Shown: in pieces, positions 35,205-43,389 of the stretch
Numbering within the stretch: position 1 is the stretch's first letter
Layout of the letters: every line of letters begins with the position of its first letter
Assembly (NCBI RefSeq): GCF_004135285.1
Contig: NZ_CP035494.1
Coordinates: forward strand, 1,922,001 to 1,986,000
Direction of reading: 5' to 3'
Origin: Microbacterium protaetiae
GTDB taxonomy: Bacteria > Actinomycetota > Actinomycetes > Actinomycetales > Microbacteriaceae
Length of the DNA stretch: 64,000 nt
The notes under the pieces: model-generated
What the model saw: the letters and a program-made list of their open reading frames with translations, nothing else
Told to the model about the DNA's origin: nothing
Databases searched by the model: none
Position numbers and translations under genes: made by a program

Positions 35205-36236
35205 ATGAGTATCCAGCAGCAGGCGTTCGACGGTTCCGAGCTCACGCGGCCAGCCAGCGACTCGGAGGTTCGACGGTACATCCGTCAGCTTCGGTCCGAG
35301 GGACGGTACCCTTCGTCTGCGGCCAATGCGCCGCTGGGGTTCGGCGTCCTCATCGGCGTGCAGGCGGCGATCGGCGCCGGACTTCTCATCGCCGGCCTGG
35401 TCGTCGTCGCGGGCGGCCCGACGGTGACCGCCGGCATGCTCCTGGGCTTCGGCGTGCTCCTGCTGATATGGGCCGTGACGAACATGTTCAAGTTCTTGCG
35501 TACGAGCAAGGATCCGTCACGGTGGATCCGTCTGGAGCGATTCGCCACGGCACACGGCATGACGTTCCTACCAAAGGTGTCGAACCCGGCGCTGCCCGGC
35601 GTGATCTTCCAGACCGGCTGGGCCCGCGCGTCGACCGAGGTGCTGCGCCGCACGTCTGTACGTTTCGCGGAGTATGCGAATTTCCAGTACCGCACGGGGG
35701 ACAAGAACAATTACATCGTTCATCGGTGGGGATACGTTGCCGTCAGACTCGATCGTCCACTGCCCAATATCGTGCTCGACGCGAAGAGCAACAACGGGTT
35801 GTACGGCACCGACCTGCCGGAGGCGTTCCGATCGCACCAGCGGCTGAGCCTCGAGGGCGACTTCGACCAGTACTTCACGCTGTACTGCCCGACAGGCTAC
35901 GAGGCGGATGCGCTTTACCTGTTCACTCCCGACATCATGGCGAGGTTCATCGACAGCGTCGCGGCGCTGGATGTCGAGATCGTCGACGACTGGCTGCTCC
36001 TGTACGCGCCCAGGGACCTGTCCACACTCGATCCGCAGATTTGGCAGTGGTTGCTGTCGGTGGTCGCGGCGCTGGAGGACAAGTTCGCGCAGTGGGGTCG
36101 CTGGCACGACGACCGAGCGGATGCCCGCACCGCGTCGGCCGCGGCTGCGTCGTCGTCTCTGCCGGCGGACATCCCGTCGACCGCTGAGCAGCCGGTCGTC
36201 GCGCCGCAGGGCCAGCGGCTCAAGCGTCGTCGCTGA
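35205..36236 (+). CDS. Conserved hypothetical protein with two membrane helices
   Basis: 343 residues. Residues about 44-90 form two hydrophobic helices (GVLIGVQAAIGAGLLIAGLVVV and MLLGFGVLLLIWAVTNMF). The rest is a soluble domain with LRRTSVRFAEYANFQYRTG, LEGDFDQYFTLYCPTGYEAD and IVDDWLLLYAPRDL. The C-terminus is Ala/Ser-rich then basic. I chose the ATG at 35205, which has GGAG six bases upstream; the ATG at 35193 sits directly on its own GAGGAG. No function was recognised, but the motif-rich soluble domain looks like a conserved family. Confidence 0.8.
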   Translation: MSIQQQAFDGSELTRPASDSEVRRYIRQLRSEGRYPSSAANAPLGFGVLIGVQAAIGAGLLIAGLVVVAGGPTVTAGMLLGFGVLLLIWAVTNMFKFLRTSKDPSRWIRLERFATAHGMTFLPKVSNPALPGVIFQTGWARASTEVLRRTSVRFAEYANFQYRTGDKNNYIVHRWGYVAVRLDRPLPNIVLDAKSNNGLYGTDLPEAFRSHQRLSLEGDFDQYFTLYCPTGYEADALYLFTPDIMARFIDSVAALDVEIVDDWLLLYAPRDLSTLDPQIWQWLLSVVAALEDKFAQWGRWHDDRADARTASAAAASSSLPADIPSTAEQPVVAPQGQRLKRRR

Positions 36237-36563
36237 CGTCTACGGTGCTCAGCCCGAGTGCCGCCCGACTCGCGTCTCGCGCCGAGAACCCGGCGATCGG
36301 TCCGTCGACCGCCGCGCGATCACCGACGTGACGTCCTGAGGGCGTTGATACTGCGGGTTTGAGCCGTCGCGGGGCCCGGTGGCGGCGTGCAGCCGTTCAG
36401 AACTCCGCTCATTCGTCGCTGAGGCGGCTCGATTCGCGCGTTTCGCCGGTGATTCCGGCCGGATTGGCTGAGTTTTGAACGGCGCCGCGCGTGCAGCTGG
36501 GCGCTGAGGGGCGCATCCGGGCGCGGTTCGCGCGCGCATCCCGGCCCGTCGTGGCGATCGGTC
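36237..36563. other. Gap between convergent genes, containing a palindromic repeat only
   Basis: No credible coding potential. It contains palindromic repeat copy 5 at 36393-36482 and GC-rich unique sequence on both sides. Confidence 0.7.
36393..36482. repeat. Palindromic repeat element, copy 5
   Basis: Left arm CCGTTCAGAACTCCGCTCAT, right arm TTGGCTGAGTTTTGAACGG. The centre differs strongly from copies 1-4 but the arms and overall length of 90 bp are kept. Confidence 0.85.
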
Positions 36564-37772
36564 TCAGCGGGTGGCACTCCGTGCGGCGAGCACGGCGTCC
36601 CACACCGCGTCGGCGACCTCGCGTTTGGTTCCGGATGCCTCAGCTGCGACACCCCCGCCGCGCCCGAGAATGACCACCTCGTTCGAGGCTTGCTCGAAAC
36701 CGACCTCCCAGCCCACCTCGTTGACGACGAGCAGGTCGGCGCCCTTGCGCTCGAGCTTGCGCCGGCCGCGCGCGAGCAACTCGTCGCCGCGCGAGGTCTC
36801 GGCGGCGAAGCCGACCAGGGTCTGCCCGGGCCGGCGCTCGCCCGCCAGGGCCTTGAGCACGTCTTCGGTCTCGACCAGCTCGAGCTTTCGGCCCCGGCCG
36901 CGCGACCCCTCTTTCGTGAGTTTCGCGTCCGACGCAGCGGCCGGACGATAATCGGCCACCGCGGCGGCCATGACGACGACATCGGCCATGGCCGCGGCAT
37001 CCCTCATCGCCGTCAGCATGTCGGCGGCGGCCATCGCGCGCACAACGGCCAGGCCTGTGGCCTCGGCGAGCACGCCGTCGTCGGTGTGAGCGGCGACCAG
37101 CGTCACCTCGGCGCCGCGCTCGGCGGCCGCGCGGGCCAGCGCCACCCCCTGCCGTCCGCTCGAGCGGTTGCCGATGAACCGCACCGGGTCGATGGGCTCG
37201 CGCGTGCCGCCGGTTGAGACCACCACGCGCAGGCCCGCGAGGTCGCGCGGACGCAGCACGGCCAGCGCGCGGTCGACGATCTCTTCGGGCTCGAGCATGC
37301 GCCCGGGGCCAGAGTCGCCGCCGGTGAGCTCGCCGTCGGCGGGCCCGACGATGTGCACACCGCGCGCGGCGAGGGTGGCAACGTTGGCCTGGGTCGCGGG
37401 ATGCCGCCACATCTCGGTGTGCATCGCCGGGGCTACGACGACCGGTGCCGTCGTGGCAAGTAGGGTGGTGCCCAGCAGGTCGCCGGCCAAGCCCGCGGCC
37501 ATCTTCGCAAGGGAGTCAGCGGTGGCGGGAGCGACGATGACCAGGTCTGCCGCTTGTCCGAGCGCGACGTGGCGCACCTGCGGCACGTCGTCGTGCACGC
37601 TCGTGGTGACCGGGTGCCGGCTGAGAGCCTCCCACGTGGGCAGACCCACGAAGCGCAGCGCGTCGTCGGTCGGAATGACGTGCACCTCATGACCGGCCTT
37701 CACCAGCAGTCGCACCAGATGCACGGTCTTATACGCGGCGATACCGCCGGTCACGCCCACGACCACGAACAT
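36564..37772 (-). CDS. coaBC: Bifunctional phosphopantothenoylcysteine decarboxylase/synthetase
   Basis: 402 residues, the usual CoaBC length. The N-terminal CoaC half starts VVVGVTGGIAAYKTVHLVR, with the catalytic histidine in VRHVALGQAADL, the PATADSLAKM flavin motif and PAMHTEMWRHPA, the usual actinobacterial form of PxMNxxMW. The C-terminal CoaB half has VVSTGGTREPIDPVRFIGNR and the KLTKEG lysine motif. It catalyses two steps of coenzyme A synthesis in the cytosol and is probably essential. It is transcribed away from the divergent NRDE gene. Nothing abnormal was seen. Confidence 0.95.
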   Translation of the reverse strand: MFVVVGVTGGIAAYKTVHLVRLLVKAGHEVHVIPTDDALRFVGLPTWEALSRHPVTTSVHDDVPQVRHVALGQAADLVIVAPATADSLAKMAAGLAGDLLGTTLLATTAPVVVAPAMHTEMWRHPATQANVATLAARGVHIVGPADGELTGGDSGPGRMLEPEEIVDRALAVLRPRDLAGLRVVVSTGGTREPIDPVRFIGNRSSGRQGVALARAAAERGAEVTLVAAHTDDGVLAEATGLAVVRAMAAADMLTAMRDAAAMADVVVMAAAVADYRPAAASDAKLTKEGSRGRGRKLELVETEDVLKALAGERRPGQTLVGFAAETSRGDELLARGRRKLERKGADLLVVNEVGWEVGFEQASNEVVILGRGGGVAAEASGTKREVADAVWDAVLAARSATR

Positions 37773-37801
37773 GGCTCGATCCTCCCATGGGGAGGTGCCG
37801 C

Positions 37802-38512
37802 ATGTGCACGGTCATAGTGCGGGTGCCTGCGGCAGCGGACGAACCGGTGCGCATGCTCGCGGTGCGCGACGAAGACCCGGCCCGGCCCTGGCAGCCGCTC
37901 GGCGAGTGGTGGCCCGAGCAGCCTGAAGTCATCGGCGTGCGTGATGTGCGCGCGGGCGGCGCGTGGCTGGCGGCGGATGCCGCGGACGGCACTCTCGCGG
38001 TGCTTCTCAATCGCGAGAGCCCGCCGGTTCCAGAGGGGATGACACAGATCTCCCGCGGAGGGATAGTGCTGGATGCCGTGGCCGGGCGGCTGCCGCATCC
38101 CACCCCCGCGGTGCTGGGGTTCAACCTCGTCACCGTCGATGAGGCCGGTGTGCGTGTGATGATGTGGGACGGCGCGTCGGTGCGCACGGTGCCAGTGCCG
38201 CCCGGCACGCACATGATCGCGCACCACGATCTGGACGATGTGCGCTCGCCGCGCATCGTCGCGTGGCGAGACGCTTTTGCCGCCGCCGACGCGGACGAGT
38301 GGATGTCGGTGCTCGAGCGCTCGGCACAGCTGGAGCCTTCCGACGACCGCGCCATCATCCGCGACAACAACGCGCACGGATACCCGACCCAGTCGCTGCT
38401 GCTGTGCACCGCGTTGGTCGGCCCTTCGGGGGTCGATGTGCGCTACGCCGAGCTCGCCCGCCCCGGCCAGTGGAACCCGGTGCGGCTCGCCGGCCCCGTC
38501 GCCCCGGCCTGA
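37802..38512 (+). CDS. NRDE-family protein (Ntn-hydrolase-like)
   Basis: 236 residues. The N-terminus MCTVIVRVP provides the Cys2 typical of this T10-like Ntn-hydrolase family, and LAVRDEDPARPWQPLGEWW holds the NRDE-type motif (here RDE). The later segment GTLAVLLNRE is also typical. GGGAGG lies six bases before the ATG at 37802. The family is conserved from bacteria to humans (TANGO2) and its biochemical role is not settled. It is divergent from coaBC. Confidence 0.85.
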   Translation: MCTVIVRVPAAADEPVRMLAVRDEDPARPWQPLGEWWPEQPEVIGVRDVRAGGAWLAADAADGTLAVLLNRESPPVPEGMTQISRGGIVLDAVAGRLPHPTPAVLGFNLVTVDEAGVRVMMWDGASVRTVPVPPGTHMIAHHDLDDVRSPRIVAWRDAFAAADADEWMSVLERSAQLEPSDDRAIIRDNNAHGYPTQSLLLCTALVGPSGVDVRYAELARPGQWNPVRLAGPVAPA

Positions 38513-38524
38513 CCCCGCCCTACG

Positions 38525-38945
38525 CCGAGTTGTCCTCGGGTTGCCCGGGTTGTCCTCGGGTTGCGCGACTTGTCCTCGGGTTGCCCGAGTTGTCCTCGGG
38601 TTGCTCGGGTTGTCCTCGGGTTGCTCGAGTTGTCCTCGGGTTGCCCGAGTTGTCCTCGGGTTGCTCGGCTTGCGCGAGTTGTCCTCGGGTTGCTCGAGTT
38701 GTCCTCGGGTTGCCCGAGTTGTCCTCGGGTTGCTCGGCTTGCGCGAGTTGTCCTCGGGTTACGCGAGTTGTCCTCGGGTTACGCGACTTGTCCTCGGGTT
38801 ACGCGACTTGTCCTCGGGTTACGCGACTTGTCCTCGGTTTGCCCGGGTTGTCCCCGGGTTGCTCGAGTTGTCCCCGGGTTGCGCGACTTGTCCCCGGGTT
38901 CCTCGTGTTGCGCGAGTTGTCCCCGGGTTGCCCGACGTGCTCCCT
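38525..38945. repeat. 20-bp satellite, about 19 units
   Basis: The unit is TTGCCCGAGTTGTCCTCGGG with variants (TTACGCGACTTGTCCTCGGG, TTGTCCCCGGG late in the array). The 20-bp period shifts frame each unit, so all three frames stay open and create long spurious ORFs. It directly abuts the hsdR remnant at 38970. The same unit recurs at 49139-49480. Confidence 0.92.
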
Positions 38946-38969
38946 CAGTGTGGGGCTCTTCGCCGGGTC

Positions 38970-39155
38970 CGCGACGTGCGCACCGACTGGACCGTGCGCG
39001 ACGATGTGCGCGCCAAGCTGCGTTCGTCGATCAAGCGACTGCTCGTGAAGTACAAGTACCCGCCCGACCGGCAGCCCGGCGCCATCAAGCTTGTGATGGA
39101 CCAGATGGAAGTGCTCGCGCCGCAGTACGCGCAGGAGCGGGGCGCCCTTTCGTAG
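38970..39155 (+). pseudogene. hsdR: 3' remnant of a type I restriction enzyme HsdR gene
   Basis: The reading frame ends DVRTDWTVRDDVRAKLRSSI, KRLLVKYKYPPDRQPGAIKL, VMDQMEVLAPQYAQ before a TAG at 39153. This is the characteristic C-terminal end of HsdR restriction subunits (DUF3387 type). Everything upstream of about 38970 is the 20-bp satellite, so the rest of the gene, and any hsdM or hsdS, is missing. It is a relic of a type I restriction-modification locus. Confidence 0.8.
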
Positions 39156-39256
39156 CGCGGGTTCACGCGCAGGGTGTGGTCGGCAGCCGTCGACGGCGCG
39201 CGGTCATGCACGAGTCGGCGGCACCTGTGTCGGCGGGCACGGATACGATCGAGCGG

Positions 39257-39919
39257 ATGCCGAACAAGCCCGCGCTCGCAGCCCCGTCCATCGCTCCGCT
39301 TGAACTGCGCGATCTCGACGACGGCGACGTCGCGCGTCTTGAGGCCCACGGCATGGTCGACGCGACCCGGTTCGAGGGCGGCGATGTCTCGGGCGACGAC
39401 CTCTCGGGGCTGGCGTTCAGCGAGTGCGAGCTGATCAGTGTGACCGCGCACGAGACGCAGTTCCGCGCGGCGCGGTTCGTGTCCACGCGGCTCGAGCGCA
39501 TGAACGCTCCGGTGTTCCTGGCGGCACGATCAACGTTCCGGGATGCCGAGATCGTGCGATCTCGCATGGGATCGATGGAGCTCTACGAGAGCGACGTGCA
39601 AGAAGTCACCATCTCGGGCAGCAAGCTCGGCTGGGTGAATCTGCGCGCAGCGCGGCTGCGCGACGTGCGGTTCACGGGATGCACGATCGACGAGCTCGAC
39701 CTGTCGGGCGCCCAACTGGCGCGGGTCGCTTTCGAGGACTGCGTGGTCGAGACGCTGCGGCTCGACGGCGCACGATTGACGCACGTCGACCTGCGCGGCC
39801 TCGACATGCATGTCATCGCCGGTGTCGAGGGGATGCGCGGCGCCACCCTCAGCCACACGCAGGCCACGCTCATGGCGCCGCTGTTCGCCGAGCATCTCGG
39901 GATAAAGGTCGACGGATAG
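39257..39919 (+). CDS. Pentapeptide-repeat-like protein
   Basis: 220 residues. From about residue 30 the chain shows a five-residue periodicity with hydrophobic centres (VSGDDLSGLAFSECELISV, AARFVSTRLERMN, LDLSGAQLARVAFEDCVV, LRLDGARLTHVDLRG), as in quadrilateral beta-helix pentapeptide proteins. Some members mimic DNA and protect gyrase, but most have no known role. The ATG at 39257 is chosen; an in-frame ATG at 39206 is possible and neither has a strong ribosome site. Confidence 0.78.
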   Translation: MPNKPALAAPSIAPLELRDLDDGDVARLEAHGMVDATRFEGGDVSGDDLSGLAFSECELISVTAHETQFRAARFVSTRLERMNAPVFLAARSTFRDAEIVRSRMGSMELYESDVQEVTISGSKLGWVNLRAARLRDVRFTGCTIDELDLSGAQLARVAFEDCVVETLRLDGARLTHVDLRGLDMHVIAGVEGMRGATLSHTQATLMAPLFAEHLGIKVDG

Positions 39920-39925
39920 GGAGGC

Positions 39926-40050
39926 GTTTCGACTCGCTGCGCTCGCTCAACGGGCGGGCGCGCACTCAACGGGCGGGCGCGCACTCAACGGGCGGGGCGG
40001 GCGCGTTTCGACTCGCTGCGCTGCGCGCCATCGCTCGACGAGCGGGGGCT
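39926..40050. repeat. TTTCGACTCGCTGCGCTCGC-type repeats
   Basis: A common dispersed intergenic word of Microbacteriaceae, TTTCGACTCGCTGCGCTCGC followed by TCAACGGGCGGG, with CACTCAACGGGCGGGCGCG repeated three times. A second TTTCGACTCGCTGCGCTGCG lies at about 40007. It sits between convergent genes and may include a terminator. Confidence 0.75.
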
Positions 40051-40067
40051 GCTCTACGGGTGGCGCG

Positions 40068-40682
40068 TCAGAGACGTCCCGTGCGCACGCGGGACGCGGC
40101 ATCCACCCGCCCGGCCGCCTCGAAGCCGGCGATCACGCCGGCGCGATCGGCCTCGGAGCGGTTCTGGCTCCACTTCGCCTTCGCGTCGACGTGCTCGACG
40201 GTCATCTCCACTCCCACGATTGCGCGCAGTTGCCCGGTGACGAACTTGTCCGGGGCATCGGTCACGGCCCACGGCTCGGCGCGCGGCGTCTCGTGTCGCG
40301 CGGTCAGCTGGGTCACGGCATCCCGCAGCCAATCGACGTCGTCGTGCACCGTGACCGCGCCCCGCAGGTGCACGGCCGAGTAGTTCCACGTGGGCACGAC
40401 CTTGCCGTGCTCGGCCTTGGCGGCGTACCACGACGGCGTCACATACGCGTCAGGCCCGTAGACGATGAACAGGCCGGATGCGCCGTCGGCGACGCGCTTC
40501 CAGTGCTCGTTCGCGCGCGCGAAGTGCGCGATGACTCGGTCGCCGTCCCACAGAATCGGCAGCAGTGTCGCGTCGGGAACGCCGTCTTCTCCCGCGGTGA
40601 CCAGAGTCGCAACGGATGCCGCAGCCACGAACCGACGCGTCTGGTCGAGGTCGTCGACGCGGTTGAAGTGAGGGACGTACAT
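40068..40682 (-). CDS. PaiB-family FMN-binding protein
   Basis: 204 residues, the normal PaiB length. It starts MYVPHFNRVDDLDQTRRFV and contains PILWDGDRVIAHFARANEHW, VYGPDAYVTPSWYAAK and VPTWNYSAVHLRGAV, all standard for the split-barrel flavin-binding fold. PaiB was described as a negative regulator in Bacillus, but the enzymatic role is unclear. The start at 40682 is 48 bp from the divergent lipoprotein gene, so the two share a control region. Confidence 0.9.
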   Translation of the reverse strand: MYVPHFNRVDDLDQTRRFVAAASVATLVTAGEDGVPDATLLPILWDGDRVIAHFARANEHWKRVADGASGLFIVYGPDAYVTPSWYAAKAEHGKVVPTWNYSAVHLRGAVTVHDDVDWLRDAVTQLTARHETPRAEPWAVTDAPDKFVTGQLRAIVGVEMTVEHVDAKAKWSQNRSEADRAGVIAGFEAAGRVDAASRVRTGRL

Positions 40683-40730
40683 GTTCTGAGCGTACGCGGC
40701 TACCGTGGGTACCAGATTGAGGAGGCGGCC

Positions 40731-41138
40731 ATGCGCCATCGCGTCAGTGTCATCGTTGCGGCGCTCGCGCTTGCCGTGGGGCTGGCGGGATGCTCCGGCC
40801 CGGGCGTGACCGCGCAGCAGATCAAGGGGTTGCCCACGGAGATTCCCGGGGCGAGCCTCGGGCCGGACTCTGCGGGGATGCCGCTCGCCGTCGCGCGGGG
40901 GAGCGACCACCTCGTGGTCGTCGTCTGGGACAGTTTATCTTGCCGTCCTGAGCCCCGGTCGATTGCGACCGAGGGCGCGGTGCCGGTCATCACGTTCACC
41001 TCGCGCGGTTCCACCTGTACCGCCGACCTGGCCGCCACGAGCTACGTGATTCCCGCGGAGGAGTTCGGGGGCAGCATCCCGACTCAGCTCGCGGTGGTCG
41101 TCGACGGTGATCGCGCCGACGTCACCGTGAGCCGGTAA
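40731..41138 (+). CDS. Small secreted lipoprotein of unknown function
   Basis: 135 residues. The signal peptide MRHRVSVIVAALALAVGLAG ends at Cys21, a good lipobox (LAGC). The mature part has two further cysteines (SCRPEPRS, STCTADL) likely forming a disulfide outside the membrane. GAGGAGG lies five bases before the ATG. It is divergent from the PaiB-like gene. No family was recognised. Confidence 0.85.
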   Translation: MRHRVSVIVAALALAVGLAGCSGPGVTAQQIKGLPTEIPGASLGPDSAGMPLAVARGSDHLVVVVWDSLSCRPEPRSIATEGAVPVITFTSRGSTCTADLAATSYVIPAEEFGGSIPTQLAVVVDGDRADVTVSR

Positions 41139-41159
41139 GCGCGCGTCGCGGGAGTGCGG

Positions 41160-41488
41160 GGCGCGGTGTCTCGCCGCGTGGGGCGTCTCGCCGCGCGGGC
41201 GTGTGCTGGGTGTGGTGTCCCGCCCGCGGGGGTGTGTGCTGGGTGCAGCATCCCGTCGCGCGGGGGTGTGTGCTGGGGTGCCCCATCCCGTCGCGCGGGG
41301 GTGTGTGCTGGTGGTGTCCCGCCCGCGGGGGTGTGTGCTGGGTGTGGTGTCCCGCCCGCGGGGTGTGTTGGGTGCAGCATCCCGTCGCGCGCGAGGTGTG
41401 CGCTGGAGTGCAGCGCCCCGCCCCGCCCCGCGGGGCATTCCGCAGCGGGGGTGTGCTGGGATGCCCCATCCCGTCGCGCGCCCCGAAT
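41160..41488. repeat. About 33-bp tandem repeats of GTGTGCTGGGTG type
   Basis: Roughly eight units alternate two versions, GTGTGCTGGGTGTGGTGTCC plus CGCCCGCGGG, and GTGTGCTGGGTGCAGCATCC plus CGTCGCGCGGG. No gene is seen. It lies just after the lipoprotein stop. Confidence 0.88.
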
Positions 41489-41760
41489 CTGCGTACGCGC
41501 ACGTTATTTGCAGGCGCGTACGCAGAAACCGGTAGCGCGAGCTCCGGCACGCTGCGAAACGGGGTAGCGCGCGAAGAACGGGGTAGCGCGGGCGTGATCG
41601 GCATGTTGCGGAATGGGGCAGCGTGCGCAGAGAGGGGTAGCGCGCGCAGAACGGGGTAGCGCGGGCGTGATCGGCATGTTGCGGAATGGGGCAGCGTGCG
41701 CAGAGAGGGGTAGCGCGCGCAGAACGGGGTAGCGCGCGCAGAGAGCGACGACCGTGCGGG
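41489..41760. repeat. Hairpin plus GGTAGCGCG repeats, related to the 18.7-20.0 kb array
   Basis: CTGCGTACGCGC (41489-41500) and GCGCGTACGCAG (41514-41525) are a perfect 12-bp inverted repeat around ACGTTATTTGCAG. It is followed by several GGGGTAGCGCG units and a tandem duplication of about 72 bp containing GATCGGCATGTTGCGGAATG. The same order, hairpin then GGGGTAGCGCG, occurs in the 18.7-20.0 kb array. Confidence 0.85.
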
Positions 41761-41784
41761 AGGCCGCGACCGTGCGGGAGGCCG

Positions 41785-41935
41785 CGACCGTCGCTCGCGC
41801 TGGCGACCAACACGACCAACACGCCCAACGCGCCCCGCGCGCCCCACGCGACCAACGCGACCAACACGCCCAACGCCCCCACGCGCCCAACGCGCCCAAC
41901 GCGCCCAACGCGACGACGCACCCCGGCCACCGCGC
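41785..41935. repeat. CAACACGACCAACACGCCCAACGCGCC-like short repeats
   Basis: A 9-18 bp low-complexity run of CCAACACG and CCCAACGCG units between the GGTAGCGCG array and the promoter of the third sugar operon. No gene is seen. Confidence 0.8.
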
Positions 41936-41991
41936 GCGCCCGATCCGGCCTGAGAGCGTTCCCGGCGTTACCGGAACGATATTTGTTTGCC

Positions 41992-42066
41992 TTGACCACG
42001 AATGCGTCGTGACATACTCTGGTGCCTGTCCAGATCACTTTCGACGACAACGTCGAAAACTTTCGA
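41992..42066 (+). promoter_or_regulatory. Promoter with paired LacI operators for the GH3 transport operon
   Basis: TTGACC (41992-41997) and TACTCT (42015-42020) are 17 bp apart. TTTCGACG (42039-42046) and CGTCGAAA (42051-42058) form a perfect inverted repeat. A second site, TCGAAA (42053-42058) and TTTCGA (42061-42066), overlaps it. A related site, TTTCGA-N9-TCGAAA, precedes the LacI gene at 49088-49108. Confidence 0.75.
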
Positions 42067-42077
42067 GAGGTTCGAAG

Positions 42078-43376
42078 ATGAACAGACGCAGCATCACGCG
42101 CGTCGCGGCGGCCCTGGTGACCGCCGGTGTCGCCGCAGGATTGCTCGCCGGATGTGCGGGTGGTTCCGGCGACGACGACGCCAACGGCAAGGTCACGATC
42201 ACGTGGTGGCACAACGCGACGTCGGGTCCGCTTCCGGCTGTGTGGGAGCAGGTGGCGAAGGACTTCACGAAGGAGCACCCCAACGTCATCGTCAAGCAGA
42301 CCGGGTACCAGAACGAAGACCTGCAGCGCACGCTGATCCCGAACGCGCTGGCAGCGGGCGACCCGCCGGACCTCTTCCAGACCTGGGGTGGCGGCGAGAC
42401 GCGCGATCAGGTGAAGAACGACTACCTGATGCCGCTGGACGACCTGATTCCCGACACGATCAAGAGCGTCGGGGCCACTGTCAACGGCTGGCAGGTCGAC
42501 GGCAAGACGTACGGCATCCCCTACCGCTTCGGCATCGAGGGCTTCTGGTACAACAAGGACCTCTTCGCCCAGGCAGGCATCACTTCGACCCCGACCACGC
42601 TCGATGAGCTCAAGGCCGATGTGACGAAGCTGAAGGATGCCGGAATCACGCCGATCGCGGTGGGCGCCGGTGACAAGTGGCCGGCCGCGCACTGGTGGTA
42701 CCAGTTCGCGCTGCACTCCTGCTCGCCCGACACCCTGAAGGCGGGCACCGGCAGCTTCGACTTCAGCGACCCGTGCTGGGTCGACGCCGGCAACCAGCTG
42801 AAGGACTTCATCGGCATCAACCCGTTCCAGGACGGCTTCCTCGGCACCCCCGCACAGACCGGTGCCGGATCGTCGGCGGGCCTGGTGGCCAACGGCCAGG
42901 CGGCCATGGAGCTCATGGGCGACTGGAACGCCGGCGTCATGGGCGGTCTGACCCCCGACCAGAAGGTGCCGTCGTTCCTCAGCTGGTTCCCGTTCCCGGG
43001 CATCGAGGGCGCCGCGGGTGACGCGAACGCTCAGCTCGGTAACGGCGACGCGTTCGCGTGCGCGAAGAACGCTCCGAAGGAGTGCGCCGACCTGCTCGCG
43101 TACATCATGAGCCCCGAGATCCAGAAGAAGTACGCAGAGAGCGGCTCGGGTATCCCGACGGTTCCCGAGGCACAGTCGGCACTGACCGACGACAACCTCA
43201 AGATCATCGCCGACACCACCTCCAAGGCGTCGTTCGTACAGCTGTACTTCGACACCGCATTCGGCACCGAGGTGGGCAACGCCATGAACGAGGGCATCGT
43301 CAATCTCTTCGCCGGCAAGGGCAGCGCACAGGACATCGTCGACAAGATGACCGCCGCCGCCAAGAACGTTCAGTAG
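42078..43376 (+). CDS. Sugar-binding lipoprotein of a CUT1 ABC importer
   Basis: 432 residues. A lipoprotein signal ends LLAGC with Cys26. The mature part is a solute-binding fold (ITWWHNATSGPLPAVWEQVA, YGIPYRFGIEGFWYNKDLFA, GQAAMELMGDWNAGVMGGL). It delivers an oligosaccharide to the two downstream permeases. The ATG at 42078 is in the RBS-like context GGTTCGAAG; the longer open frame covers the promoter and is rejected. It is the first gene of a four-gene operon ending in GH3. The substrate is probably a beta-glucoside or xylo-oligosaccharide. Confidence 0.93.
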   Translation: MNRRSITRVAAALVTAGVAAGLLAGCAGGSGDDDANGKVTITWWHNATSGPLPAVWEQVAKDFTKEHPNVIVKQTGYQNEDLQRTLIPNALAAGDPPDLFQTWGGGETRDQVKNDYLMPLDDLIPDTIKSVGATVNGWQVDGKTYGIPYRFGIEGFWYNKDLFAQAGITSTPTTLDELKADVTKLKDAGITPIAVGAGDKWPAAHWWYQFALHSCSPDTLKAGTGSFDFSDPCWVDAGNQLKDFIGINPFQDGFLGTPAQTGAGSSAGLVANGQAAMELMGDWNAGVMGGLTPDQKVPSFLSWFPFPGIEGAAGDANAQLGNGDAFACAKNAPKECADLLAYIMSPEIQKKYAESGSGIPTVPEAQSALTDDNLKIIADTTSKASFVQLYFDTAFGTEVGNAMNEGIVNLFAGKGSAQDIVDKMTAAAKNVQ

Positions 43377-43389
43377 TAGAAGAGAGCGT

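Noticed and set aside
38525..38945. CRISPR-like array
   Set aside because: Units are contiguous with no spacers, and no cas gene is present.
38561..39919. Long plus-strand ORF joining the satellite, the hsdR scrap and the pentapeptide gene
   Set aside because: The 20-bp satellite opens all frames. The pentapeptide product starts at 39257.
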